64,000 nucleotides of DNA from Osedax fenrisi (Eukaryota > Annelida > Polychaeta > Sabellida > Siboglinidae), in the NCBI GenBank assembly GCA_964019155.1, contig OZ025243.1:24250444-24314443 (forward strand), given 5' to 3'. The notes under the pieces were generated by a model. The model did not search any database, was not told the origin of the DNA, and saw only the letters and a list, made by a program, of their open reading frames with translations. Made by a program: the position numbers and the translations under genes. Below are positions 15,085 through 23,859 of this stretch, one piece after another. How positions within the stretch are numbered: position 1 is the first letter of the stretch; every line of letters starts with the position of its first letter.

Positions 15085-16655
15085 CATTTTTAAACTAATG
15101 CTAACACAACAATATATTTATAAATGTGTTAAAATATGTCAGAATATATTAGTTATGTTCAACTAATATATTTCTAAATCAGTTCTCATGTGATATTTAA
15201 CACGATCCATCGCTAATAGCCAATAGGAGAAGGTGGAGATACTACTTGGGGTATAGAAACTCCAGATTTCATGAGCAAAGGGGCAGTAAAGATGAATAAA
15301 GAACAAATAGAACAAATAGAAAACATGATGATGGGTTAATATTCATTGCGTTGCCTACGATACACCTATCGTAGATAGCTAGATATATACACATCTATGT
15401 TTATAAATACATTGAATGTTAAATATATATATATGTATATATTTATATATATAAATTATGCTTTATCTGCGATAAATTATCGGTGATGATATATGGAATT
15501 CAGAAAATAGTTTTAAATAAATTTTAAACTGAAAACTTAAACTTAATACAATAATATAAACGAAAAGTTAACTTATTTATAGGCTAAATTATGTATAAGT
15601 TCTATTCATTTAAATATTATATATAATCTTTTAAATTATTTAATCTACGTACAAAGTGATTCCTGTTTAGTCAATATTTTATTTATTATTCATTATTTAA
15701 CAGATTTGACTATTTATTGAATATCCATTTTTATATATAACTAATTTTATATACATAATATATAATATTTATTTAATTAAGGTTTAATAATTTGATATAA
15801 TTATATTAGAATTACATATTAACTTATTTTGTTCTTAAATATATTTATTTATTATTTATTATTACCTTATTTTTTTCTATTTATATCAAATTTAATGTAA
15901 TGATGTAAATGCATTATAATTCTCAATTAATAGAGTTTATTTATTTAAACTATAAAATAATGAATCCAGTAACCTTAATAGATTATATAACATAAATAAG
16001 CTTAATGGGAATGCATTACATTCGTTTGGTTTATATTTAAAATATACGAAAAAATGCTATTTTTAAGAAATATATATCTCAAGAAATATTCACTTTTTTT
16101 TTTGTATGTAATCTTTTTTTAATAATACTCCTTTTTTATATTATATGTTGAAATGTATAGATGTTTACACATCTTTATGTTATACGTTTCTAAAAAAAAT
16201 ACTTGAAATATCCGATAAAAACACGTTAATTTTCCACTAAATCGCTAATTAAAATTTTGTCAATAAATATTTTTTAATTTTGACATAAAACTGAAATCTT
16301 ACAGGTTTTATCTAGTTATATTGAAAAATTAAAGACAAAATATTCAATTTTAAAAAAGTTAATAATAATTGTCAGCATGATTGGTCAAAAATAATTATTT
16401 ATAGTAAATCAAGTTTAAAATACAATATATGAATATAAACTATATGAATATACAGGCATAAATAATATAATATATACAAAATGAATAATGTAAAGAACAT
16501 AATATAAACACCATTTAAAAGATAATATTTGAAATATTATAATTTTACATTCATAAAAAAATTAAAATCAATTTTTTTCGGAAAAAAACTAATGTAGTGT
16601 ATCCCCTTAATATATTATATATATAGTTAAATGTTTTGACACTTTACTTAAATTC

Positions 16656-16705
<50 letters not shown>

Positions 16706-17017
16706 TTATGTATGTATGTATTTATATACTTTATATATATAGATATTAACTTCAATACCAAACCATGCTATATATACAGATAGTGAAGATGAGGAAGTTG
16801 TTATTCTAACAGAAAAAGATTTGAAGAATAAACCGTTTGTTAACAATATTTTATACAAATATTTATTTTTATTAATAATGATAATTCTACTGCCTTATAT
16901 CAATATTACACTTATAAAACATGAATATTGGATATACCATTCAATAATAATATTTCTCATTTCAGATCTGATATGAAAAGGAACGGAAAAAAGAATAGAA
17001 ATAAAATTCCTAAATAA
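500..17017 (+). CDS. EXOSC9: EXOSC9 / RRP45, exosome complex core subunit (13 exons)
   Basis: This subunit is one of six RNase PH-like proteins that form the barrel of the RNA exosome, which degrades and processes RNA 3' to 5' in nucleus and cytoplasm. In the known family the subunit is structural, not catalytic. Exons join at 500-565, 4130-4224, 5218-5340, 7457-7556, 9267-9364, 9903-9942, 10123-10205, 11091-11223, 13301-13389, 13823-13977, 15227-15334, 16780-16834 and 16966-17017, giving 1197 nt and 398 residues (human protein about 439). Every junction keeps the reading frame. Family words appear in order: RCDGR near residue 23, EGLFFVNVELSQM, ESRCIDLESLC, KVWKIRLD near 129, HHMPLCVTF near 185 and MDGSLVLSLNHHRELCT near 217. 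The tail has an acidic stretch with EEVVIL, like the SUMO-interacting motif of human EXOSC9, and a Lys/Arg-rich end. The least certain junction is the exon 10 donor. The identity is secure; individual splice sites are inferred by eye. Confidence 0.93.
566..1700. other. EXOSC9 intron 1, AT-rich part
   Basis: AT-rich intron sequence with short TATA-type runs. Open frames here are short and low-complexity. I see nothing else in it. Confidence 0.5.
1701..1900. repeat. Direct tandem duplication, two 100-base units
   Basis: Units 1701-1800 and 1801-1900 are close copies; both contain ATACAAAAATCTATGCAAAC. They lie in intron 1 of EXOSC9. A few substitutions separate the copies, so the duplication is not brand new. 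Confidence 0.85.
1901..3050. other. EXOSC9 intron 1, middle part
   Basis: AT-rich intron sequence. Apart from the LINE tail at 2717-2757 I see no exon and no element with clear ends. Confidence 0.45.
2717..2757 (+). mobile_element. LINE 3'-tail fragment
   Basis: The stretch reads CGACTATGTATTTGC, then TAAATAAATTATC and an ATCA repeat. The same words occur on the opposite strand at 14107-14165. A shared end followed by a short tandem tail is typical of 3' ends of L2/CR1-type LINEs. Only the tail is present. Confidence 0.5.
3051..3286. mobile_element. Short MITE with inverted ends (TGACCCCCGTTTGTTTTGAT)
   Basis: The left end TGACCCCCGTTTGTTTTGAT is answered at the right by ATCAGAACAAATGGGGTCCA in inverse orientation. 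The element is about 236 bases, AT-rich inside, and lacks an open frame. It lies in EXOSC9 intron 1. The superfamily cannot be judged. Confidence 0.7.
3595..4125. repeat. C-rich pyrimidine minisatellite before exon 2
   Basis: The plus strand is built from CCCCTAACCCCTACC, CTCCTCCT and CCCCATCC words and ends just before the exon 2 acceptor. It gives the acceptor a very long pyrimidine tract. The proline-rich frame through it is not a believable protein. Confidence 0.8.
4130..4224 (+). CDS. EXOSC9: EXOSC9 exon 2
   Basis: Starts after GATCAG and ends before donor GTTTGT, leaving phase 2. It encodes RCDGRSLTEYRKMKL and continues to VNMGDT, matching the conserved DGR-x-x-x-x-YR start of RNase PH-type exosome subunits. 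Its last 48 bases and its donor are repeated 110 bases downstream. Confidence 0.88.
4287..4350 (+). repeat. Partial copy of exon 2 end plus donor
   Basis: Positions 4177-4240 (last 48 bases of exon 2, the GTTTGT donor and 16 intron bases) recur here at an offset of exactly 110. The copy is nearly perfect and keeps the donor, but has no obvious acceptor and loses the first half of the exon. Confidence 0.9.
4351..5217. other. EXOSC9 intron 2, remainder
   Basis: AT-rich sequence with a TATA run near 4520, then a CA-rich microsatellite (ACACTC/ACACAC, about 5090-5210) that runs up to the exon 3 acceptor. Short frames here have no family likeness. Confidence 0.6.
5218..5340 (+). CDS. EXOSC9: EXOSC9 exon 3
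   Basis: The acceptor is ATACCAG; the first C completes a Tyr codon begun in exon 2. The peptide includes MAQVTCEVTAPR and EGLFFVNVELSQM, the best match in the window to human EXOSC9. The donor GTTAGA leaves phase 2. The last 46 bases and the donor are the seed of the minisatellite that follows. Confidence 0.92.
5295..5955 (+). repeat. Minisatellite made of exon 3 end plus donor
   Basis: The exon's own end (GTGCTCCCCCGATGATGATG to AACGGTTAGATA) recurs near 5401, 5510, 5614, 5717, 5810 and 5912, spaced about 93-110 bases, with G-rich filler between. Five of the six extra copies keep the AACG|GTTAGA splice donor; the last is decayed. The 228-residue minus-strand frame across the array is a by-product of the repeat. 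Confidence 0.92.
5956..7110. other. EXOSC9 intron 3, AT-rich part
   Basis: AT-rich intron sequence with no exon-like frame or element ends that I can define. Confidence 0.45.
7111..7388 (+). mobile_element. tRNA-derived SINE, copy 1
   Basis: The head has Pol III box A (TGGCTCAGTTGG, 7131-7142) and box B (GGTTCGAGCC, near 7166), then a body with GGCTCTCATTAAAACCA and AAGTTCCTGGATAGG and an A-rich end. The same head and body occur at 13411 and the body alone at 18901. The 5' end does not pair with the GTCCGGACC end, so it is not a working tRNA. It lies in EXOSC9 intron 3. Confidence 0.85.
7457..7556 (+). CDS. EXOSC9: EXOSC9 exon 4
   Basis: The acceptor is CAATAG and the first T completes an Arg codon. 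The peptide QLKRCLECSLKESRCIDL continues to ESLCITAGSK, matching the human CIDTESLC region. The donor GTTAAT leaves phase 0. Confidence 0.9.
7557..9266. other. EXOSC9 intron 4 with TG and TA microsatellites
   Basis: TG-rich simple repeat at about 7625-7850, including two near-copies of TAGGGCTGAGTTGAATGAG, TA repeats near 8140-8190, and TG repeat at 9010-9070. The rest is AT-rich. The histidine-rich minus-strand frames are translations of the TG repeats. Confidence 0.7.
9267..9364 (+). CDS. EXOSC9: EXOSC9 exon 5
   Basis: The acceptor is TTATAAG. The peptide KVWKIRLDITILNYAGNMLD leads to LAAVAALAQF, matching human KVWQIRVDLHLLNHDGNIID. The donor GTTTAC leaves phase 2. The intron opens with CCCCACCCTACTGCC repeats (9371-9440). 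Confidence 0.92.
9903..9942 (+). CDS. EXOSC9: EXOSC9 exon 6 (40-base microexon)
   Basis: The acceptor is CTTCAG and the donor GTGAGT, the only canonical-looking donor of the gene. It encodes RRPNVSVLGETIKI once joined, matching human RRPDVSVQGDEVTL. Both phases fit the neighbours. Confidence 0.88.
10123..10205 (+). CDS. EXOSC9: EXOSC9 exon 7
   Basis: The acceptor is GATTACAG. It encodes HTMEDEDPIPLSLHHMPLCV and ends in YNNG; human has DPVPLSIHHMPICVSF here. The donor GTTAGC leaves phase 2 and is itself the first unit of the minisatellite that follows. Confidence 0.92.
10206..10640. repeat. 17-base minisatellite starting at the exon 7 donor
   Basis: About 25 units of CCCATTAGCACCACTAA and variants (CTCTAA, CACATT) run without a break from the splice donor. 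The CTAACCC word looks telomere-like, but the 17-base period and spliced setting show a minisatellite. The spacing is too short for a CRISPR array. Confidence 0.93.
10641..11090. other. EXOSC9 intron 7, remainder
   Basis: AT-rich sequence followed by CA-rich repeats (ACACACCTACACAC, about 10965-11070) up to the exon 8 acceptor. No other feature seen. Confidence 0.6.
11091..11223 (+). CDS. EXOSC9: EXOSC9 exon 8
   Basis: The acceptor is CGCCTGTAG. The peptide EILFLDTTLQEEYFMDGSLV goes on to LNHHRELCTLQLNGGVLF, matching human LLVDPNEREERVMDG and HREICTIQSSGG. The donor GTCAGT leaves phase 0. Confidence 0.92.
11280..11465. repeat. 66-base tandem repeat near the exon 8 donor
   Basis: GAGTTAACCCTAATAATGCT occurs at 11324 and 11390; a third, weaker unit precedes them. 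The array starts within 60 bases of the exon 8 donor, but it is not a copy of the exon. Confidence 0.75.
11581..11622. repeat. (GTT)n microsatellite
   Basis: About thirteen GTT units within EXOSC9 intron 8. Confidence 0.9.
11623..12349. other. EXOSC9 intron 8, middle part
   Basis: Mixed-composition sequence with short GACACT/GACATCACT repeats near 11910. No exon-like frame seen. Confidence 0.45.
12350..13098. mobile_element. hAT-like non-autonomous element (CAGGCCTCTCTA ends)
   Basis: CAGGCCTCTCTAAATTCG at the left is matched in inverse by CGAATCTAGAGAGGCCTG at the right. Flanking octamers GTGGAGGC and GTGATGAC agree at 5 of 8 positions, a weak hint of an 8-base target duplication as in hAT elements. 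The inside is AT-rich with no transposase. Confidence 0.7.
13301..13389 (+). CDS. EXOSC9: EXOSC9 exon 9
   Basis: The acceptor CCGTATAG gives FIQCTRTAFKQIEVMTKLIN and then EALEMDTNN, parallel to human VLRCSKIAGVKVAEITELIL. This is the last helix of the RNase PH fold. The donor GTAGGC leaves phase 2. Confidence 0.88.
13411..13698 (+). mobile_element. tRNA-derived SINE, copy 2
   Basis: Same head as the copy at 7111, with box A TGGCTCAGTTGG and box B GGTTCGAGCC, and the same body ending in AAGTTCCTGGATGGGATG and an A-rich tail. It sits 21 bases after the exon 9 donor, so nearly the whole 433-base intron 9 is this element. Confidence 0.87.
13823..13977 (+). CDS. EXOSC9: EXOSC9 exon 10 (3' end uncertain)
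   Basis: The acceptor ACCGACAG gives RLKGLPGYGRAES, near human VRKEGGKFGFAES, then a coiled-coil-like stretch with LKNMLAEQKLKVDEAR. Donor GTCAAT at 13978 leaves phase 1, which fits exon 11. The frame stays open and GC-rich to a TAG at 14091-14093; reading through gives another C-terminus of 365 residues in all, ending VIRSISSAYPL. Both forms are possible. Confidence 0.7.
14107..14190 (-). mobile_element. LINE 3'-tail fragment
   Basis: On the minus strand it reads CGACTATGTATTTGC, then AAATAAATTATCAATC and ATT repeats, the same tail as 2717-2757 on the plus strand. It begins just after the alternative stop of EXOSC9 exon 10. The upstream extent of the element is unclear. Confidence 0.5.
14191..15226. 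other. EXOSC9 intron 10, remainder
   Basis: AT-rich with long TA repeats near 15000-15080. At 14610-14690 a frame (NYTGIISKLVLF, LFIRTGDTKLSLV) is open and less AT-rich, but its phases do not fit EXOSC9 exons and I do not recognise it. Confidence 0.4.
15227..15334 (+). CDS. EXOSC9: EXOSC9 exon 11 (tail)
   Basis: The acceptor is CCAATAG. It encodes EGGDTTWGIETPDFMSKG and QIEQIENMMM, then donor GTTAAT leaves phase 1. The tail is poorly conserved in the family; W-G near acidic residues recalls human NSWGDLEDSE. Phases agree with exon 12. Confidence 0.72.
15335..16001. other. EXOSC9 intron 11, AT-rich part
   Basis: AT-rich intron sequence. Nothing else seen. Confidence 0.45.
16002..16610. mobile_element. 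TTAA-flanked MITE A
   Basis: The left end TTAATGGGAATGCATTACAT is answered on the right by ATGTAGTGTATCCCCTTAA in inverse. Both ends abut TTAA, the target used by piggyBac-type transposons. The inside is AT-rich with no coding capacity. It lies in EXOSC9 intron 11. Confidence 0.65.
16655..16735. repeat. (TA)n / (TATG)n microsatellite
   Basis: Long TA run followed by GTAT repeats just before EXOSC9 exon 12. Similar TA runs occur throughout the window. Confidence 0.9.
16780..16834 (+). CDS. EXOSC9: EXOSC9 exon 12 (acidic motif)
   Basis: The acceptor is ATATACAG. After joining it reads DSEDEEVVILTEKDLKNK, close to human SDSEEEEMIILEPDKNP, a SUMO-interacting-type motif of acidic residues beside a hydrophobic core. 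Donor GTTTGT leaves phase 2; exon 2 has the same donor. Confidence 0.82.
16966..17017 (+). CDS. EXOSC9: EXOSC9 exon 13 (stop exon)
   Basis: The acceptor TCTCATTTCAG has a good pyrimidine tract. It encodes SDMKRNGKKNRNKIPK and TAA. The Lys/Arg-rich end parallels the basic C-terminus of human EXOSC9. Confidence 0.82.
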
Positions 17018-17735
17018 TTATCAACATTAATTTTAGTTTATATGTTTTAAATATTAATCTATATATATATATAATTATAAACACAAGCTATAACTAGTAA
17101 ATATATAATATTGATAGTCAAATTAATGGTAATTATAATGAAAATTTAGGTTTATGAAGAATTAAATACGTATAGAATAAATTAAATATATATATATTTC
17201 ATGTGAATATTGTATAAATCAATGCATACGTAACAACACAAATAGTAGATATAAGTTAAATCCTCAATATATACATGTGATAAATAACAGCAAGGATAAT
17301 TTATTACAAACAAGTACTGATCATCTCCATATGCATCCTTGTAACATATGCAACATATGCATCCTTGCAACATAAAATATCTTACTGATTATCCCGATAT
17401 TGGACTCGTTCATTCGAAGATATCTTCATTAGCTGTGATCATAATATACCATTGATAATATGTAGACTACCTACCCCTCTCGTTCAATGAAGTTAGGTTT
17501 ACCCCAAGCTGAGTTACATACACTTAATGGCAACATCTCATATATACTTCATGTTCGATTTCAAATGAAATGTTCTTATTCTAAATATATTCTAAAGGGT
17601 AATTATCTAGATAAGCTCTGCTTCTATAATTAACCTAGTGTAAAAACCTAAATCTGAAAATAATAGTAATATTTACAAACATTTTAATCCTCTTTAAATT
17701 TGTATTTTAAACTACATATCTTCATTTTTATATAT
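17018..17735. other. AT-rich 3' flank of EXOSC9
   Basis: Should hold the EXOSC9 3' UTR; no clear AATAAA sits at a usual distance from the stop. A duplicated CATATGCA-ATCCTTG-AACAT word lies at 17330-17372. Nothing else seen. Confidence 0.4.
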
Positions 17736-18339
17736 TTAAGGGGATGGCACACGACGCCCGCCTCTCTATGTATAGAGATAGCAAATAATGGGTCTACGCA
17801 AAATTAGGCGCGCAGATTTCTATTCATTGAATTGAGCTAATTTTTGTTATATTCTATTCATTAAATGTATACACATACTATTACAGGACGTAATTTTTAT
17901 AATATATATTATATAACATATATATATATATGCACACTTTTTAATTTACGGAATTTCTATAGATATTGTTATTTTTTGCAACTATACATATACAAATTTA
18001 GAAAATTACGCCTGTAATAGTATTCATATATATGTTATTTATATAATGTAATAAAAATTAGTAGAATACATATACTAGTTTTTGTTATACCTAAGTTTAT
18101 ACACACATACCTAGCGCGAAATAATTATTCTGAGAAAACAGCATTTGAAAGTTGAAAGTATACATATCTACTGATAATATAACAATTTAGAAATCAATTT
18201 TATGGCATTTCTAGATTGAATTTGCAGCTGATATTTATACAGATACTAAAACACACTACATTTATTAATATTATGGAATAAAAAATAAATACAAAATAAT
18301 TTTTTTTTTATCATTTTTAACACTGGGACATCCCCTTAA
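17736..18339. mobile_element. TTAA-flanked MITE B (TTAAGGGGATG ends)
   Basis: TTAAGGGGATGGCACA at the left and TGGGACATCCCCTTAA at the right form inverted ends beginning with TTAA. It is about 604 bases and AT-rich, with an internal inverted pair around AATTACGTCC/CGCCTGTAATAG. The ends resemble those of the element at 16002. Confidence 0.75.
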
Positions 18340-18900
18340 TGATATTCTACGGGTACAACATTTTAAATAATTGCTTAAATTGCATTATTTCTTATGACTT
18401 GATAAATATTAAACTATACTATGTATGACTGAATTATTTGATTACATTTTTCTATGTTTTTTGTAAATAGAATAGAAAATATAATTAGTAAAATTCCTAA
18501 TTTACCCATAGTTCTCTCTCGTACTATATTTACTAATTATATAACTATAAGTTATCTTCCTAAAACGTCTAGACCTACCTTGAAGTTAAATATGTATCAT
18601 AACCATTACATCTATATCACTTTTACACACTTTATGACTAATATGACATGTATGTATATATATACCTTATATATCAAGCAACATTCATATTCACTTATAT
18701 AGATGTGAAGAAAGCATGCATTTATCTAATTACTTCTGTGCTTCTATACCTATGTGTGTAATCCACTATAATGCGCTCTATTCTTATACCCTATAAAGTG
18801 CCTATCTCCCTCATCTTATCTCTAGATGATAACATGCATTGCTATGTAGTGCTACTTGATCTCTAAATAGTGTATTCGATTCCCTAAAGCATACATGTTC
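18340..18900. other. AT-rich intergenic stretch
   Basis: Open frames at 18454-18702 are short and low-complexity. I see no support for a gene. Confidence 0.4.
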
Positions 18901-19050
18901 AATAAATGATCGGCTCTCGTTAAAACCACGGATAACTTAACACGAGAGCGGCTTCGAAGGGACATTAGAGCCATATATGATTAAGAGTGAAAACTTCATC
19001 TAAGTTCCTGGATGGGATGTAAAGACTCCACCGAAATAAAAAAAATACTA
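18901..19050 (+). mobile_element. tRNA-derived SINE, copy 3 (5'-truncated)
   Basis: Begins inside the body at AATAAATGATCGGCTCTCG and continues through AAGTTCCTGGATGGGATG to an A-rich tail. The tRNA-like head is missing, as expected for truncation during target-primed insertion. Confidence 0.85.
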
Positions 19051-19382
19051 TCTTATCGACTTGAATCTGGTATAGTTTGTTAAATGCATACTAGTTTAGT
19101 ATCATTTGTTAGTGGTTTTATATCAATAATTAATTATACTTATAATATATATTATAGTATATATATATACTATATATATATACTTAACATATAATATTAG
19201 TTTACTTTAACTCGTATGTTTACACGAATCTCGGTACATTATATTACATTCTACGTATATTATATGGTAGTTGGTTAGTTTATTTTATAAGTATATATAA
19301 ATTTAAGACAGAATTATTAAAAAAATGAATTGTTATTTATTTTAATATTATAATATATAAACAAAATATATAAAATAACAGC

Positions 19383-19427
19383 AGGCGACCCACTTGTGGT
19401 TGGCGACCCCCAGTTTGGGAACCACTG
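19383..19427 (-). mobile_element. hAT element terminal fragment
   Basis: On the minus strand it starts CAGTGGTTCCCAAACTGGGG and runs into GTCGCC. This end is widely shared by hAT transposons of animals. The other end was not found, so it is a fragment or has a distant partner. Confidence 0.6.
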
Positions 19428-20271
19428 CTCTATAGTCATTATGAGATATACATGCATATATGCGTACATGTATATATATATATATATCATACTTTGAATC
19501 AGTATTTAATAATTAAATTATAAATATTAGAATAATTATGAAATTAAATAAGTCGTTCGAGATTACTTAAAAAATTATATGAGAAAAGTTGACGAGACTA
19601 CTGGTATTCTATTATATATATATATAGTGCATATTTATTTAATAATTTCCTATATAAATCTGATGTAAGTTCCCACAAAAATATACTCACATTTGTATAT
19701 ACATTACCTTCCTTACTGATCTCAGTATTATCCATAGAGCTAGAGAGATTTCTCCAAATTATATAAACATACATATATACATAAACATATATGTTCTTCC
19801 ATCTATAGATGGAATTATTATATATGAAAATATTCTTCCATCCAATATATTCCTTGTTCTGAGAAACATACCACATGCATGTGCCACTACATGTAGTTAA
19901 CCATAAGCAATACTATGTATACATATATAGCCTATATGATATGTTATTATAATTGAACTCTATATAATATATATCTATAATAATTATAGATATATATCAC
20001 AGATTTTTCACAAGAGAAAAATATTAATAATGTATTATATAGACTTTATTAAAAAAGTCACTAAATACTATTTAGTAAATAGAGTCACTATATATAGTGT
20101 GTGATATACACATATATTTATAGCCTTACATATATATATATATATATATAGTTTACATATGTAAACCCTATACGGATGTAAACTATAAATCTATGGATAT
20201 ACGTAACTGGATATATTGAATATTATATATATTCAATATACAATTTACATATATATTTTTTTTTATTACTT
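19428..20271. other. AT-rich intergenic stretch with TA repeats
   Basis: TA-rich with several short inverted repeats. The frame at 19598-19876 on the minus strand is low-complexity. No gene supported. Confidence 0.45.
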
Positions 20272-20646
20272 CCCAGCAAACAGTAAGAGCAGCATAATAG
20301 CAGCATAACAGCAAATGCTAGAGCCTCAAATGTTTACATTGTGCTATTATGCTGCTATTAAATATCTATTATGCTGCTGTTATGCTGCTATTAATTTGTA
20401 ATGATATTATGCTGCTATTATGCTGCTGTTATGCTGCTATTATGCTGCTATTAAATGCTATAATAGACAATTATGCTGCATAATAGACATTTAAAATTAA
20501 TAGCAGCATAATATCAGCATAATAGCAGCATAACAGCAGCATAATATCATTACAAATTAATAGCAGCATAATAGCACAATGTAAACATTTGAGGCTCTAG
20601 CATTTGCTGTTATGCTGCTATTATGCTGCTCTTACTGTTTGCTGGG
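20272..20646. mobile_element. 375-base palindromic MITE (CCCAGCAAAC ends)
   Basis: CCCAGCAAACAGTAAGAGCA at the left is mirrored at the right, and the match continues for more than 90 bases through GCTAGAGCCTCAAATGTTTA. The middle is made of ATTATGCTGCT units on both strands, so the whole element can fold on itself. TT flanks both ends. Confidence 0.88.
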
Positions 20647-21456
20647 TTATATAAGTAATAATTATATATATAATAATTATATGATAATCATATTCAATAT
20701 GATATTGATTTAATTTTTATATTATTATAATTAATATAATAATTATATTATTATAATAATTATATTAAATATACCTAATAATTAGTAATTATAATTATAT
20801 TAATTATATTAATCCTTAATCATCAATTTTAAAACATTAATTTAATGTAATATAATTATTATAATATTATATTAAATACATATTCATTATTATCCTTATT
20901 ATTTTAGGATTATTATTTTATTATTATAATTTATTATAATAATTATAATAATTTATAATAATTTATAAATTATAAATTATAAATTTTATAATTATTTAAT
21001 AATTACCATAATCATTATTATAATGATTATAATTAATATAACATGATGTACATTATATACACTGTACAAATTATAGTGACTATATATTAAATTATCAATT
21101 ATTAAATAATTATTATGATTAATAATTAAATTATTAAAATAATAATTAAATTATTTGGTAATTAAATTATTTACAAATTAAAATGAATAATATAATTATT
21201 ATATTATATTTAAAATATAATTATTAATAATTAATTATAGGTAACATGTGTAATAATACATCTACCATTATAATATTAATAAGTAAATGATTATATATAC
21301 TATTTATATACTGTGTAATATAATATTCGAATAAGTATAAATACTATATTTTGATTATTTAAAAAATAAGTTTTAATTTATAATATAAAATTATATTAAA
21401 TATATACGGCTATTCTGTAATTTATATATTACAATAAATGTATCATATTTATAGAT
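20647..21456. other. Extremely AT-rich stretch
   Basis: Almost pure A/T, made of AATAATTATATT-like words and local inverted repeats. No coding or element ends seen. Confidence 0.5.
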
Positions 21457-21570
21457 GCCAGGATGGCCGAGCGGTCTAAGGCGCCAGACTCAAGGTTTCA
21501 ATCCTTCTATATGATGTATAGAGTATTCTGGTCCACGTATGTGGGCGTGGGTTCGAATCCCACTTCTGGC
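21457..21570 (+). tRNA. tRNA-Leu(CAA) with intron
   Basis: The acceptor GCCAGGA pairs with TTCTGGC (one G-T). The D-arm is GGCCGAGCGGTCTAAGGC with box A, the anticodon loop reads CTCAAG, and the T-arm is GTGGGTTCGAATCCCAC. A long variable arm (TCCACGTATGTGGG) marks class II Leu. An intron of about 33 bases lies 3' of the anticodon, the usual place in tRNA-Leu(CAA). A TTTTTT run four bases downstream is a Pol III terminator. Confidence 0.96.
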
Positions 21571-22559
21571 ATATTTTTTATATTTTATCATAATAATTAT
21601 ATTATTTATATATAAATAAATATATTTAATATATATTATTTTATATATTGTTTATAAATTATTTTACCAATTAGTACCTAGAGTTAATTTTGGGTTTTTT
21701 TAATACTATTTATTAACTGACTGAGATCATAAAATATACCAACAAATAAACTTAACCATCAATTTATATCCAATCTAGAGTCTAGATGAGTGAGTATTAT
21801 GGTTGCAGGAACAGGGGAAATTGGGAACAACGCCGATGGTGTCCGAACCCTCCCCATTTATAAGAAAGGAGGATCCGGATATCTGTCCCCCTATTCTTGA
21901 ACCAATTTTAAAAATAATTTAATTTTTTAATAATTAAGAGAAAATGTAATGTTTGTTGATATATATTATTACCAATAATACACAATATTATAAATACCCT
22001 CATATATATATATATATATATATATAGATAAGATCCAGATGTAAGATTGATTATAAAATATGTTTATAGTCATAATAGCAAATATCAAACTTTATCATTC
22101 TAAACAAATTGGAACAACAAATTTCAATAGATGCATTGGTGTAGTGAAAATGAGGTTGTTTTTTTGCTACTATTGTATACAAAATTATAAATAAACTAAT
22201 CGTGATAATATCCTGTCATTTACAAATAATTGGTTATTAAAATCGGAAAAATGCATTGCAATGATTTACTAGTAATCGTATTTCAATGGAAACGGATAAT
22301 AACAAGAGTAATACAATTATTATGAGTTATAAAAAAAATATAAAAAAAATAATATTGTTCTGAGAGATATATTTACTTCTATTAAATACCAAGCTCAAGA
22401 AAGGATAGCTTTTATTGGCACATTGTATAAGTAAATTCCTCAAAATATTAGATTAACAAAAATAAATTACTCAATTAGAACATGGTTAACTTTCAGTAGG
22501 ACACTTTCAGTACCAAGAAAATACATCTATTATAATATATCATGATATATTATGATATA
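21571..22559. other. AT-rich stretch after the tRNA
   Basis: A GC-richer patch at 21800-21895 carries AGGGGAAATTGGGAAC at one side and TGTCCCCCTATTCTTGAACC at the other, perhaps a small unrecognised element. The rest is AT-rich without supported features. Confidence 0.4.
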
Positions 22560-22979
22560 TCATGGCAACTTTAAAATTAGATTCTTGAATTATTTGAACA
22601 TTCAGTCAACTTGTATTATTAATTAATAAAATAATACAATTTAATAAATTAATTACTCATTAAATTATATTAAATTATTAATACAATTAATTATAAAGAA
22701 TATATTTTAATTTATACTATTAGTTCATCAATAATATATAGTTTATCTAGTGTCCGTATTATAACACATGATTTCCGTATTCGGACACGGGTACCGAATA
22801 CGAACACCCCCTTTATCTATGGAATTAAAATATTAAATACAATTTTAAATCACAATAATATCTATATTAATATAATATTAATAAATTGTAATTTTTGAAT
22901 ACAAATATTGGCTCATAAAATATTAAAGAATTAAGACCATTTATTGTTAAAGTGTCCGTATTAGGTTACTTTCTCCTAC
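22560..22979 (-). mobile_element. Capped element family G, copy 1 (truncated)
   Basis: Ends at 22979 with TTAGGTTACTTTCTCCTA, the inverse of the family cap. It carries the inverted pair of words ATTTCCGTATTCGGACAC and CGAATACGAACACC and the linker CTAGATAAACTATATATTAT found in the full copy at 28717. The other end is lost near 22560. Confidence 0.75.
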
Positions 22980-23289
22980 TAGTTGGATAATTGCAAAAAT
23001 GTCTATAGTTTATGTTTAGATTATATATATATATCTACAAATAATATCCGTTTCAATAAATATAAATATAATTTATATTCGTAATATTCTGTTGGAAAAG
23101 GTAATCATTTTTTTTATAGAATTTCATCAATATAATGTTTATTAAAAAAAGTAGAATATTTCTATTTGAATAAAAACTATTTATGTGCAAATATATATAC
23201 AATAAAATATATAAACTATGATAAGCAAACATTTGTAATACGTGATAGAGAAAATTAACTATGTCGAGAAAAATTAATGTGAACATTAC
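22980..23289. other. Spacer between two family G elements
   Basis: AT-rich, 310 bases between inverted copies of family G. Nothing seen in it. Confidence 0.45.
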
Positions 23290-23859
23290 TAGGGGAAAGT
23301 AACCTAATACGGACACTTTAATAATAAATGGTCTTAACATTTTATGACTCTTTTTTTTATTCAAAAATTACACTATATTAATATTATATAATTATAGATA
23401 TTATTGTGATTTTAAAATTTTATTTATCTTTTTTTATCCATGGATAACGGTGGTGTTCGTATTCGGTGCCAATATCCGAATATGGACACACTGTGTTATA
23501 ATACGGACACCCTATATACCACTAGATAAACTATATATTATTAATGAATCAATCAGACAAATCACAATTACATTATTTATAATTAATTTTATGAATAATT
23601 TATTATAATTTAATTAGTTAATAATTTATTTATTTTTATCATTATTTAATTAATAATACAAATTAAGTATCTAAATAATAAAAATTTTAGATTTATATTT
23701 ATTGGTGGTTTTAATATTATAACGCACGCGATTTTTATGAAAATCAGAATAGTTCATACGCTGCGCGCTTATTGGTTATAGGGTGTCCGACTGTTAGAAA
23801 TAAATGGTATAACATTGATTAAAAAATGGTATAACCCCGTGGCGCCCTGGTATACCATT

